A DNA stretch of 53,743 bases from Acidimicrobiales bacterium (GCA_025463365.1 JAOBWM010000165.1:1-53743), one strand, 5' to 3'. Counted from the stretch's first letter, positions 16,588-25,063 are shown. Notes: a model not told the origin generated them from the letters alone. A program made the numbers and translations.

Positions 16588-17633
16588 CGGGCCTCCATGG
16601 GCGCCTCGACGACGACCCGATCGGCGGCGACGGCCGCCGCGACCTCGGCCGGTCCCGACGCCCGCGCGGTCACGAGCTCGCGCAACCAGCGGCGGTACTC
16701 GATCGACACCCGATCGGTCCGCACCGAGAGCTCGAAGCCGGGCTCGAGCGAGAGGGACGGCGGGTCCTGGTTGGTCACCAGCGGTTCGTCCTCGCGGAGC
16801 ACCAGGTCCTGGAACGCCAGGTGGTCGGCGTCGTCCTCGTCGTGGCGGTCGTCGCGCGAGACGTACCAGAACGTGCGGCACGACCCGTCGTCGATCGGCG
16901 ACGCCGTCATCCAGAGGTTGCGGTGCGCGCCGTCGGCCAGGTCGAAGTCGATGCTCACCGTGAGCGGCACCGGCATCCGGTAGCGGGAGTAGCCAAACAA
17001 CGCCGTCTGATCTGTTGCCATGTCCGGCGGTTCGTAGTCGAAGCGGAGCTCGCCCGCTTCGCGCCGGATGCGGGGCAACGGTGGAACGGGCTCGTCACGC
17101 CGGCCGAGCGAGCCGTCGTGGACCCAGGCGAAGTGGGCGAGGTCGACGAAGTTCTCGACCCGTCGAGGCGCACCGACCGGCCACGTGTACGGCGTGCCGG
17201 CCACGACCTTCATGGACGTGTCGTCCCAGGCCGGGCAGGCCGGCAGGGACGTGTCGGCCGAGCCGTCGAGCCGGACCCACACCAGGCCGTAGGCGAGCTG
17301 CGCCTCGTACGCCGGGATGCACGCGCGAGGCGGGATGGGCCCGTCCGGCATGGAGGGGATCTCGACGCACCGACCGGCCGCGTCCCAGCGCCAGCCGTGG
17401 TAGCCGCACCGGAACGCACCGTCGTCGACCCACCCGACGCTGAGGCGGGTCGAGCGATGGATGCAGCGGTCAGCGACGACACCGATGCCCGGCTCCCCCA
17501 GGTCGGCGACGGCCAGGCGCTGCCCGAGCAGCTGGATGCCGAGCGGCTGTGGTGCGGCAGCGCGCAGCTCCTCCACCGTGCACACCGGGTGCCAGAACAG
17601 CTCCAGCACCTCCGACAGTGCCGCCGTGCTCAT
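16584..17633 (-). CDS. Rieske non-haem iron oxygenase alpha subunit, NdmA/NdmB-like copy
   Basis: The 349-residue protein has the Rieske ligands C57-x-H59 (DRCIHRS) and C76-x2-H79 (RCGYHGW), and the iron-site motif [12 protein letters not shown] with D164, H167 and H172. Length and several blocks ([12 protein letters not shown] near the N-terminus, [12 protein letters not shown] near the C-terminus) recall, from memory and not from an alignment, the methylxanthine N-demethylases NdmA and NdmB, which are about 350 residues. The ATG at 17633 overlaps the stop of the LLM gene (ATGA), so LLM, this gene and the next Rieske gene form a coupled trio. The catalysed reaction would be O2-dependent N-dealkylation or ring hydroxylation. 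Confidence 0.92.
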   Translation of the reverse strand: MSTAALSEVLELFWHPVCTVEELRAAAPQPLGIQLLGQRLAVADLGEPGIGVVADRCIHRSTRLSVGWVDDGAFRCGYHGWRWDAAGRCVEIPSMPDGPIPPRACIPAYEAQLAYGLVWVRLDGSADTSLPACPAWDDTSMKVVAGTPYTWPVGAPRRVENFVDLAHFAWVHDGSLGRRDEPVPPLPRIRREAGELRFDYEPPDMATDQTALFGYSRYRMPVPLTVSIDFDLADGAHRNLWMTASPIDDGSCRTFWYVSRDDRHDEDDADHLAFQDLVLREDEPLVTNQDPPSLSLEPGFELSVRTDRVSIEYRRWLRELVTARASGPAEVAAAVAADRVVVEAPMEAR

Positions 17634-18634
17634 CCTGCATCCCAGCCGGAGAACGCATCGATCATGGCCCCGACGTCGTCGGCCAAGGGGTACAGCACCG
17701 GGCAGGTGCACCCGTTGGCCACGTACTCCGCGACCTTGGTCCGACACTCGTCGGGCGTGCCCGACGCGGTGATCATCTGGACGATCTCGTCGGGGACCCG
17801 CTTGGCCGCCTCCACCACCTGGTCGTGCGTGGCCGGCCATGTCAGCACCTCGCCCACCTCGTCGAGCACCTCTTGCGGGACGCCCGACGCCTTCATGATG
17901 TGGGGCTGCTGCCCGAGGTACTGCGTGACGAGGAGCCGGGCCGCGTCGAGGGCCGCCTGGCGATCCTCGTCCATCGAGCACACCACGAGCTGGGGCCGGT
18001 CGATGTCGGCAACGGCCTTGCCGGCCTTGGCCGCCCCGATCGCGAGGTGCTCCATCGCCTCTCGGTTGTACGACGGCGACACGAGGTAGTTGAGCAGGAC
18101 GCCGTCGCCGATCTCGCCGGCCAGCTCCATCATCTTCATGCCGGTGGCCCCGATGACGATCGGCACGTCCTTGGGCACGCGCTCCTGGTGCACGTAGTCG
18201 AGCTCGACGCCGTCGAGGTGCACGAACTCCCCGTCGAAGGTGACGGTCTCCATGTTGAGCAGGGCTCGGACGACGGTGACGATCTCGCGCATGGCCAGCA
18301 GGGGGCGGCGACGGTCCACCCCGACCTTGCTGGCGAGCGGCTCCCACCACGCACCGAGGCCGAGGATGGCCCGACCCGGCGCCAGGTCGTCGAGCGTCGA
18401 GAAGGTGGAGGCGAGCAGCGCCGGATTGCGGGTCCACAGCGCCGAGACGCCCGACCCCAACTTGATGCGCTCGGTCACCGCACCGAACGCGGCGAGCGGG
18501 ACCGTGGCCTCGCGGACGAGGCGGCTCTCGGCCTGCCACACCGCTTCGAAGCCGGCGGCTTCGGCGTGCTGGGCGTATCGCATGCCGTCGCGGATCGGGT
18601 GGGCGTCCTGCAGGTACAGCGCGACTCGGGTCAT
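17630..18634 (-). CDS. LLM-class flavin-dependent oxidoreductase
   Basis: This 334-residue protein is a luciferase-like TIM barrel. It shows the N-terminal [20 protein letters not shown], the [20 protein letters not shown] segment, the [15 protein letters not shown] turn and [20 protein letters not shown], as in F420- or FMN-dependent members related to methylene-tetrahydromethanopterin reductase. It could be a monooxygenase (as RutA is for uracil) or an F420-dependent dehydrogenase. Its stop overlaps the start of the first Rieske gene, so it may supply or process the same substrate. The flavin or F420 choice cannot be decided from motifs. Confidence 0.85.
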   Translation of the reverse strand: MTRVALYLQDAHPIRDGMRYAQHAEAAGFEAVWQAESRLVREATVPLAAFGAVTERIKLGSGVSALWTRNPALLASTFSTLDDLAPGRAILGLGAWWEPLASKVGVDRRRPLLAMREIVTVVRALLNMETVTFDGEFVHLDGVELDYVHQERVPKDVPIVIGATGMKMMELAGEIGDGVLLNYLVSPSYNREAMEHLAIGAAKAGKAVADIDRPQLVVCSMDEDRQAALDAARLLVTQYLGQQPHIMKASGVPQEVLDEVGEVLTWPATHDQVVEAAKRVPDEIVQMITASGTPDECRTKVAEYVANGCTCPVLYPLADDVGAMIDAFSGWDAG

Positions 18635-18659
18635 CGTGGGTTCCGGTTCGTCGGTGCGG

Positions 18660-19715
18660 TCATGGGAGGTCGGCCAGGCGTGCGTGCAGGCGGCTTGCGG
18701 CTTCGGCCGCGTGGGCGCGGACCTCGGCGGCGTCGACGCGGGTGGGGCCGTTCGCGTCGAGCACGACCGCGCCGTCGACCACGATCTCGGTGGGGCGGAC
18801 GCCCGGCGTGTAGGCGAGGTGCCACGGGTCCATCGGCGAGTAGGTCCACGTGACCTGGTCGTCGCGAGCCTCGGGCACGAGGTCGTAGCCGGCCTCCAGC
18901 CAGGACCAGGCGACGTCGGGCGACGCGGTGAGGTCGTCGGCGCGGTGGGCGACGAACGCGACGCGAGCCTCCTCGACCATGTCAGCCCCGATCCCGTCGG
19001 TACCGAGCACGACCCGCTGCCCGGCCTCGGCCCAGCGCGCCGGGCGGCCGTAACCGACTGCGTTGTTCAGGTTGGACCGGGCGTTGTGCAGCACCGTCCC
19101 CGGCAGCTGTCGGTCGAGGTGCACGGCGTGTGCGAGCAGCCAGTCGTCCTGGGCCCGGCCGGCCAGGCGCTCACCGGCCGGCACGTCGATCTCGCCCTCG
19201 GCCACGTGGATGTGGACGCCGACACCGAGGTCGGTCGCCAGGCCGCAGACCGCGTCGAGCGTGGCGTCGGAGAGGGTGAACGCGGCGTGGGCCCCGACGA
19301 GTCCCCGGCCCCCGGAGCGGATGAACCGCTCGTTCTCGGCCAGGCCGGCCGCCGCCCCGTCGGGGCCGTTGCGATCGGTGACCTCGTAGGCGCACACGAC
19401 CCGGACGCCGACCTCCGCGCATGCGTCCGCGATGACATCGAGGCTGCCCTCGATCGCGCTCGGCGACGAGTGGTGGTCGATGATCGCGGTGGTGCCGGCC
19501 TCGAGCGCTTCGAGGGCGCCCAGGCGGGCCGAGTGGCGGATCGTGTCGAGGTCGAGAGCGCGGTCGAGGCGCCACCACACCAGCTCGAGGACCTCGAGGA
19601 AGGACTTCGGCGTCCGCGGCGGCGCGGGCATGCCCCGTGCGAGCGCGGAGTACAGGTGGTGGTGCCCGCAGACCATCCCGCCGGTGACGGCGCCGGTACC
19701 GCTGGCGCCGCTCAC
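18660..19715 (-). CDS. SsnA-like amidohydrolase with a trimmed N-terminus
   Basis: This 351-residue aminohydrolase starts almost at the metal HxH motif: [18 protein letters not shown] is within the first 32 residues. The beta-sandwich of about 60 residues that precedes this motif in SsnA, guanine deaminase and relatives is therefore absent at the N-terminus. Later motifs are intact: [20 protein letters not shown] and the aspartate in [11 protein letters not shown]. The GTG at 19715 overlaps the stop of the xanthine dehydrogenase as GTGA, which fixes the short form; the frame is open to 19757 but that extension lies inside the upstream gene. A deaminase role on a purine is likely. Confidence 0.82.
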   Translation of the reverse strand: MSGASGTGAVTGGMVCGHHHLYSALARGMPAPPRTPKSFLEVLELVWWRLDRALDLDTIRHSARLGALEALEAGTTAIIDHHSSPSAIEGSLDVIADACAEVGVRVVCAYEVTDRNGPDGAAAGLAENERFIRSGGRGLVGAHAAFTLSDATLDAVCGLATDLGVGVHIHVAEGEIDVPAGERLAGRAQDDWLLAHAVHLDRQLPGTVLHNARSNLNNAVGYGRPARWAEAGQRVVLGTDGIGADMVEEARVAFVAHRADDLTASPDVAWSWLEAGYDLVPEARDDQVTWTYSPMDPWHLAYTPGVRPTEIVVDGAVVLDANGPTRVDAAEVRAHAAEAASRLHARLADLP

Positions 19716-22294
19716 GGTGCTGCTGGCTGCCGGCGCATCGGGAGGCGGGTGCGCCACTCGCCGTCGAGGTCGTGGAGGGCGGCCGCGACCGCACCGGCCG
19801 TCGGGACGAGGCCGATCTCGCCGACCCCCTTGATCCCGTAGGGGCTGTTGGGCTGGGGGTCCTCGATCAAGATGACGTCGACGGGCGGCATGTCCTTGGC
19901 CCGGATGATGCCGAGGGCTCGCAACGTGGTGGCGGTCGGCCGGGCGTCGTCGTCGGTCGGGAAGTCCTCGGTCAACGCGTACCCCAGCCCCATGTGGACC
20001 GAGCCCTCGATCTGGCCTTCGACGAGGAGCGGGTTCACGGCCTTGCCGACGTCGTGCGCGGCGACGACCTTCTCGATGACTCCGGTCTCCCGGTCGAGGA
20101 TCACGACCTGAGCGGCGTAGCCGAAGGTCGAGTGGATGACCGGGTGCTCGAGGCCGTCCTCGATCTTGTTCGTCCAGTCGATGACGTATTCACCCTCGTG
20201 GTCGACCCCCACCGTGCACCCGGCGGCGAGGGCGTTGCGGCAGGCGTCCTGCACGGCGCCGGCGCCCATGAGGGTGCCGCGGCTGCCGGTGGTCTGGCCC
20301 TTGCCGAGCTCGCGGGTGGTGTCGACCACCACGCGCACGCGCTCGGGCTCGATGCCGAGCTCGGTGCAGGCGACCTGCAGGACCACGGTGTGGATGCCCT
20401 GCCCCATCTCGGTCCAGCAGTGGCGGACCTCGACGGTGCCGTCCTCCTCGAAGCGCACGACCGCCTTCGAGACCTCGAGGAACCCGTTGCCGAGCCCCGA
20501 GTTCTTGAGGCCGAGGCCGAGGCCGACCGCCTTGCCGTCGGCGGCCGCCTGCTCGACCACGGGCCGCACGGCATCCAGGCACGAGCGGGCGCCGCGGCAC
20601 CCCTCGTCCATGATCTGGCCGGGACCCCAGACCGCCCCGGGGGTGATGACGTTGCGATCGCGGATCTCCCAGCCCGTGATGCCGACCTGCTCGGCGAGCC
20701 GGTCGAGGATGCCCTCCATCGCGAACTGGGCCTGGTTGGCGCCGAACCCTCGGAACGCACCGCAGACCGGGTTGTTGGTGCGGACGGCCACCGCCTCGAC
20801 GTCGATGTTGGGCACCTCGTACGGGCCCGATGCGTGGCCGGCGGCCCGTTCGAGGACCTTCATCCCCACCGAGGCGTACGGGCCGGAGTCGCCGACCATG
20901 CGGTACTTGAGCGCGGTGAGCTTGCCGTCCGCATCGCACGCGGCCTCGGCCTCGATGTGGATCGGGTGTCGCTTGGCGTGCATCAGCAGCGACTCCTCGC
21001 GGCTGAGCGTGCACTTCACCGGCACGCCCAGGAGATGGGCGGCGAGGGCGGTGTGGCCCTGGTTGCTCATGTCCTCCTTGCCGCCGAACGCGCCGCCGTT
21101 CGAGACGAGCTCCACCGTGACCTCGTCGATGCCGATGTCGAGCAGGGCGGCGATCTGATCCCGGTCGTCCCAGACGCCCTGGCCACCGGAGTAGACGAGC
21201 AGCGGGCCGTGGTCGCCGCCGGGGACCGCCACGGTGGATTCGGGTTCGAGGAACGCGTGCTCGACTCGCTGGGTGTGGAACGTCTCATGGACCACGTGCG
21301 GACCGGCGGCGAGGGCGGCGTCGACGTCGCCCCGGGCGTAGACCGACCGGGAGAGCACGTTTCCGTCCAGCTCCCACACCGCGTCCTCGGCGCCGTCGGC
21401 CATGGCGGAGAACGGATCGGCGAACGGCGTGAGCGGCCGGTACTCGACCGCGACGAGCTCGGCCGCAGCTCGGGCCGTGGGTCGATCGACGGCGACCACC
21501 ACGGCGAGGACGTCACCGAGGTACGACGTGCGCCCACCCTCGGGGATCATGACCGGCCAGTCCTTGTGGATGATCCCGACCCGCAACGTCCCGGGGATGT
21601 CGGCCGCGGTGAACACCGCCTCGACGCCGGGCACCGCCAGCGCGGCCGAGGTGTCGATGGCGACGACGTCGGCGCGGGCGTGGGCGCTCAGGTGCAGCGC
21701 GGCGTCGCGCATCCCGGGGATGCGGATGTCGTCGATGAAGTGCTTGTCGCCCAGGGCGAGGCTCTCGCCCTGGTACCGGGTGCCCCGCTCCCCCAACCCC
21801 GTCGGCAGGGCGACGGGCACCTCGATGCCCTTGGCCAGGTTCTCGACCGCGTCGAGGATCTTGGTGTAGCCGGTGCAGCGGCAGAGGTGCCCACCGAGGT
21901 GGCGCGCCGCCGTGTCGCGGTCGAGCGACGAGCCCTTCTTGTCCAGCAGGGCCTTGACGCGCACCAAGATCCCGGGCGTGCAGAAGCCGCACTGGAGGGC
22001 CCCGGTGGCCGCGAAGGCGGCCGCCATCGTGTCGCGTTCCGCCGCGTCGAAGCCCTCGAGGGTGGTGACCTCCTTGCCCTCGGCGCGCTCGAGGCCGACC
22101 TGGCACGAGACCACGGCCTTGCCGTCGAGCAGGACCGTGCAGCACCCGCACTGCCCCGACGGCGAGCAGCCGTCCTTGGGCGAGAGCACCCCCAGCTCGT
22201 CGCGCAGGGCCGCGAGCAGGTGGGGGTGGGTGTCGCCGACCGCAACGGCCTCCCCGTTCACGGAGAAGGCGTGGGTGGCGACCGCTGACGACAT
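19712..22294 (-). CDS. Fused 2Fe-2S / molybdopterin xanthine dehydrogenase (XdhD / Se-dependent XDH type)
   Basis: The 860-residue protein joins two modules. Residues 1-155 are a CoxS-type domain with plant-type 2Fe-2S cysteines (DGCSPSGQCGCCTV) and a second cluster (QCGFCTPG, HLCRCTGY). The remainder is a CoxL-type molybdenum domain with GGAFGGKEDMSNQGH, GAFRGFGANQAQ, TEMGQGIHT and the catalytic glutamate in GIKGVGEIG. This fusion without an FAD domain matches the XdhD and selenium-dependent xanthine dehydrogenase group. No in-frame stop suggests selenocysteine. The ATG at 22294 has GAGG five bases upstream; a GTG at 22309 is possible. It is first in the operon and would oxidise hypoxanthine or xanthine to urate. 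No FAD subunit gene is present. Confidence 0.92.
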   Translation of the reverse strand: MSSAVATHAFSVNGEAVAVGDTHPHLLAALRDELGVLSPKDGCSPSGQCGCCTVLLDGKAVVSCQVGLERAEGKEVTTLEGFDAAERDTMAAAFAATGALQCGFCTPGILVRVKALLDKKGSSLDRDTAARHLGGHLCRCTGYTKILDAVENLAKGIEVPVALPTGLGERGTRYQGESLALGDKHFIDDIRIPGMRDAALHLSAHARADVVAIDTSAALAVPGVEAVFTAADIPGTLRVGIIHKDWPVMIPEGGRTSYLGDVLAVVVAVDRPTARAAAELVAVEYRPLTPFADPFSAMADGAEDAVWELDGNVLSRSVYARGDVDAALAAGPHVVHETFHTQRVEHAFLEPESTVAVPGGDHGPLLVYSGGQGVWDDRDQIAALLDIGIDEVTVELVSNGGAFGGKEDMSNQGHTALAAHLLGVPVKCTLSREESLLMHAKRHPIHIEAEAACDADGKLTALKYRMVGDSGPYASVGMKVLERAAGHASGPYEVPNIDVEAVAVRTNNPVCGAFRGFGANQAQFAMEGILDRLAEQVGITGWEIRDRNVITPGAVWGPGQIMDEGCRGARSCLDAVRPVVEQAAADGKAVGLGLGLKNSGLGNGFLEVSKAVVRFEEDGTVEVRHCWTEMGQGIHTVVLQVACTELGIEPERVRVVVDTTRELGKGQTTGSRGTLMGAGAVQDACRNALAAGCTVGVDHEGEYVIDWTNKIEDGLEHPVIHSTFGYAAQVVILDRETGVIEKVVAAHDVGKAVNPLLVEGQIEGSVHMGLGYALTEDFPTDDDARPTATTLRALGIIRAKDMPPVDVILIEDPQPNSPYGIKGVGEIGLVPTAGAVAAALHDLDGEWRTRLPMRRQPAAP

Positions 22295-22315
22295 GGACCT
22301 CAAGTTCACGCGGTT

Positions 22316-22330
22316 TCAACAGTTTGTCAA
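22316..22330 (-). promoter_or_regulatory. Operator-like site B1
   Basis: TTGACAAACTGTTGA on the minus strand matches TTNACANNNYGTTGA exactly. It lies 22 bases upstream of the xanthine dehydrogenase start, where a repressor would block initiation; the TTGACA part may also be the -35 element. Confidence 0.55.
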
Positions 22331-22341
22331 CGCGAAGGGCA

Positions 22342-22356
22342 TTGCCATCGTGTGAA
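22342..22356 (-). promoter_or_regulatory. Operator-like site B2
   Basis: TTCACACGATGGCAA on the minus strand differs from site A2 (6882-6896) at one base. It lies 9 bases upstream of the diaminopropionate ammonia-lyase start, so it could control that gene as well. Confidence 0.5.
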
Positions 22357-22365
22357 CATGGGCCC

Positions 22366-23502
22366 ATGCCCGACGTCACGATCCTGCGGAACCCCGGCCG
22401 CTCCGCACCACCGGCCTCCGGACCCGCGGGACCGTCGCCACGTGCCTTCCACCGACGGCTCCCCGGCTACGAACCGACCCCGCTCATCAGCGCCGGCGAC
22501 CTGGCCGCCGAGCTGGGCCTCGGGCAGCTCTGGATCAAGGACGAGGCCTGGCGGCTCGGTCTCCCGGCCTTCAAGATGCTCGGTGCCTCCTGGGCGTCGT
22601 ATCGGCTGCTGGTCCAGCGGTTGGGCCACGAGCCGGCGTGGTCCTCGGTGGAGGAGCTCGCCGCCGCCCTCGGTCCCATCAAGCCCCTCACCCTCGTGGC
22701 GGCCACCGACGGCAACCACGGCCGAGCCGTCGCCCGCACCGCCAAGCTGCTCGGCCTCGGCGCCGAGATCCTCGTGCCCGAGGGCACGGCAGCGGCGCGC
22801 GTCGACGCCATCGCCTCCGAAGGGGCCGCGGTGTCGGTGGTCGACGGCACCTACGACGACGCCATCGCCGCGTCCGCCGCCCTCGCGTCCGCCGACCACC
22901 TCGTCGTGTCCGACACCTCCTGGCCCGGGTACGCCGAGGTCCCGCGCTGGGTGATCGACGGGTACACGACGATCTTCGAGGAGGTCGACGAACAGCTCGC
23001 CGCCCTCGGGGCCCGGCCGCCGGACGTGGTGGTGGCGCAGATGGGCGTCGGTGCCCTCGCCGCCGCCGTGGGCGGGCACTTCCGCGCCGTCTCGGGTACC
23101 GGGCCGCTCATCGTCGTGGTCGAACCCGACACGGCGGACTGCGGGCTGCGATCCGCCGAGGCCGGCCGGCTGGTCGAGGTGCCCGGTCCGCACCGCTCGA
23201 TCATGGCCGGGCTCAACTGTGGCCGGGCGTCGGAGTTGGCGTGGCCGGTGGTGTCCGCCGCGACGGACGTGTTCGTCGCCGTCGGCGACGACGCGGCCGA
23301 GGGAGCCATGCGCGACCTCGCCCGGCTCGGGGTGGTGGCGGGCGAGACGGGCGGGTCGGGCCTGGCGGGGCTTCGGGCCCTGGTGGAGTCGGGCTTCGAC
23401 GCGATCGGAGCGTCCACATCGGTGCTGGTGATCAACACCGAGGGTCCCACCGATCCAGAGGCCTACGAGCGGATCGTCGGTACGGCCGTCGTCGGGCGAT
23501 GA
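22366..23502 (+). CDS. dpaL: Diaminopropionate ammonia-lyase family PLP enzyme
   Basis: This 378-residue protein belongs to the fold-type II PLP family. The Schiff-base lysine lies in LPAFKMLGASWAS, the phosphate-side asparagine loop is ATDGNHGRAVA, and the TWPGY-type segment reads SDTSWPGYAEVPRWV, as in diaminopropionate ammonia-lyase (YgeX). That enzyme converts 2,3-diaminopropionate to pyruvate and two ammonia; in bacterial purine-degradation clusters it is the terminal step. The ATG at 22366 is chosen because it directly precedes family-like sequence. It is divergent from the xanthine dehydrogenase and coupled to xdhC by an ATGA overlap. Threonine dehydratase-like activity is an alternative. 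Confidence 0.87.
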   Translation: MPDVTILRNPGRSAPPASGPAGPSPRAFHRRLPGYEPTPLISAGDLAAELGLGQLWIKDEAWRLGLPAFKMLGASWASYRLLVQRLGHEPAWSSVEELAAALGPIKPLTLVAATDGNHGRAVARTAKLLGLGAEILVPEGTAAARVDAIASEGAAVSVVDGTYDDAIAASAALASADHLVVSDTSWPGYAEVPRWVIDGYTTIFEEVDEQLAALGARPPDVVVAQMGVGALAAAVGGHFRAVSGTGPLIVVVEPDTADCGLRSAEAGRLVEVPGPHRSIMAGLNCGRASELAWPVVSAATDVFVAVGDDAAEGAMRDLARLGVVAGETGGSGLAGLRALVESGFDAIGASTSVLVINTEGPTDPEAYERIVGTAVVGR

Positions 23503-24578
23503 GCGACGTCTTCGACCACGCCGCCGCGTGGCTCGCCGAAGGCCACCAGGTGGCACTCGGGCGCATCGTGGCCGTCGACGGATCCGCACCTCGGGGCGCT
23601 GGCGCGGCCATGGCGGTGACCGAGGGTCACGAGGTCGCGGGATCCATCTCGGGCGGGTGCGTGGAATCGGCCCTCGTGGAGTCGGCCGATGGGGTGCTCG
23701 CCTCCGGCCTCGTCAGCACGGCCCGCTACACCCCCGACGATGACCGATGGTCCGTGGGCCTCACCTGTGGCGGCACGCTCGATGTGGTCGTCGAGCCCAT
23801 CGGCGACTGGCCCGAGGGCGTCCTCGATGCCCTGCGGGCCGACCTGGCGGGCGGGAGGTCCGTCGCCCTCGCCACCGCCACCACGTCCGGCCACGCGGCT
23901 GGCGCGCTGCTCGCCCGCCCCGATGGTTCCACCGTCGGCACCCTCGGCTCCCAGGCGCTCGACGAGGACGTCAGCGGCCAGCTGGCGGTCCTGCTCGCCG
24001 ACGGCCACGAGACCGCCACCAGGGTGGGGCCCGGCGACGTGTTCGTCCAGACGTGGGTCCCGCCGGACCGGCTCGTCGTGTTCGGTGCCGTCGACTTCAC
24101 CGCGGCGCTGGTCCAGGTGGCCAAGGTGCTCGGGTTCCACGTGACCGTCTGCGATGCCCGGGCGGTGTTCGCCACCGGCGAGCGGTTCCCCGAGGCCGAC
24201 GAGGTCGTCGTCGACCGGCCCGAGCGCCTGCTCGCCGAGATCGGGGGTCGCCTCGGGCCGCGGGACGCGGTGTGCGTCCTCACCCACGACGTGAAGTTCG
24301 ACGTGCCCGCGATCGTCGGTGCGTTGGCGACCGATGTCGGCTACCTGGGGGCGATGGGCTCGCGCAAGACCCACGCCGACCGCTTGGCGCGTCTGCGCGA
24401 GGCCGGCGTCGACGACGAGGGCCTGGCTCGCCTGCACTCGCCGATCGGGCTCGACCTTGGCGGCCGCACCCCGGGCGAGACCGCCGTGTCGATCGTGGCC
24501 GAGATCGTCGCGAGCCGCTCAGGAACGCCCGGACCCACCCCGAGCCTGCGGGACACGTCGCTCCCCATCCATCGCTAG
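23499..24578 (+). CDS. xdhC: XdhC/CoxI family molybdenum-hydroxylase maturation protein
   Basis: This 359-residue protein has the N-terminal XdhC/CoxI domain, with the conserved VDGSAPRGAGAAMAV and SISGGCVESALVESA, the second cysteine in LTCGGTLDVVVEP, and the C-terminal Rossmann-like domain (LVVFGAVDFTAALVQVAKVL, YLGAMGSRKTHADRL, GLDLGGRTPGETAVSIVAEI). XdhC binds molybdenum cofactor and delivers its sulfurated form to xanthine dehydrogenase. The usual GxG of the Rossmann turn reads FGAVD here. The ATG at 23499 overlaps the previous stop as ATGA. The 3' end overlaps the convergent Fur-family gene by 60 bases. Confidence 0.93.
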   Translation: MSDVFDHAAAWLAEGHQVALGRIVAVDGSAPRGAGAAMAVTEGHEVAGSISGGCVESALVESADGVLASGLVSTARYTPDDDRWSVGLTCGGTLDVVVEPIGDWPEGVLDALRADLAGGRSVALATATTSGHAAGALLARPDGSTVGTLGSQALDEDVSGQLAVLLADGHETATRVGPGDVFVQTWVPPDRLVVFGAVDFTAALVQVAKVLGFHVTVCDARAVFATGERFPEADEVVVDRPERLLAEIGGRLGPRDAVCVLTHDVKFDVPAIVGALATDVGYLGAMGSRKTHADRLARLREAGVDDEGLARLHSPIGLDLGGRTPGETAVSIVAEIVASRSGTPGPTPSLRDTSLPIHR

Positions 24579-24983
24579 GCAGTCGGGGCAGGTACCCCGG
24601 TACGTCACATCGACCGCGTCGACCACGAACCCGAAGCGCGACCCGCGGGCCAGCGGCGACGGATCGCCGGCGATGGCAGGGATGTCGAGGATGAGCCCGC
24701 AGGACGTGCACACGAGGTGGTGGTGCAGCCCGGTGACGTTGGGGTCGTAGCGCTTGGCCCGGCCGTCGATCGTGACCTCGCGCACCTCGCCCAGCGACAC
24801 CAGCTCGCCGAGCGTGTTGTAGACGGTGGCTCGGCTGATCTCCGGCAGCAGCTCGGCGGCCCTTGCGTGGACCTCGTCCGCGGTCAGGTGGACGTGCTCG
24901 CCCACCAGCACCTCGGCCACGACGCGCCGCTGCGAGGTGAGCCGCCAGTCGCGCTGGCGCAGCCGGGTCAAGAGGTCGTCCAC
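24519..24983 (-). CDS. Fur-family repressor (PerR/FurA-like)
   Basis: This 154-residue regulator has a winged helix (TSQRRVVAEVLVGEHVHLTA, then ISRATVYNTLGELVSLG), the metal-binding block GLHHHLVCTSCG and a second cysteine pair CPDC, which together form the structural zinc and regulatory metal sites of Fur/PerR proteins. The GTG at 24983 follows a TAGGGT -10 element by 7 bases. It is divergent from a catalase gene, the classic pairing for peroxide-sensing PerR or FurA. Its C-terminus overlaps the xdhC gene on the other strand. Confidence 0.9.
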   Translation of the reverse strand: MDDLLTRLRQRDWRLTSQRRVVAEVLVGEHVHLTADEVHARAAELLPEISRATVYNTLGELVSLGEVREVTIDGRAKRYDPNVTGLHHHLVCTSCGLILDIPAIAGDPSPLARGSRFGFVVDAVDVTYRGTCPDCLAMDGERRVPQARGGSGRS

Positions 24984-24990
24984 GAGACGA

Positions 24991-24996
24991 ACCCTA
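24991..24996 (-). promoter_or_regulatory. -10 element TAGGGT, leaderless start
   Basis: TAGGGT on the minus strand ends 7 bases before the GTG of the Fur-family gene at 24983. Confidence 0.45.
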
Positions 24997-25048
24997 CCGG
25001 CCGGGTCGGCCAGTTCGGAATATTTCCGGGCCGAGGGTTGCTCTCGAC

Positions 25049-25063
25049 TTGGACGAAGTCCAA
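25049..25063. promoter_or_regulatory. Candidate PerR/FurA operator in the catalase promoter
   Basis: TTGGACGAAGTCCAA is a perfect inverted repeat with 6-base arms and a 3-base centre. A further GTCCA half-site follows at 25069-25073. It lies in the 112-base gap between the Fur-family gene and the catalase, as expected for an autoregulated peroxide-response operator. Confidence 0.55.

Noticed and set aside
19772-22288. Long open frame on the plus strand opposite the xanthine dehydrogenase
   Set aside because: It mirrors the high-G+C codon pattern of the real gene, has no family motifs, and the minus-strand frame contains every xanthine dehydrogenase signature.
19712-22294. Selenoprotein status of the Se-dependent-type xanthine dehydrogenase
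   Set aside because: No in-frame TGA occurs in the conserved region; selenium in this group is a labile cofactor and not encoded as selenocysteine.
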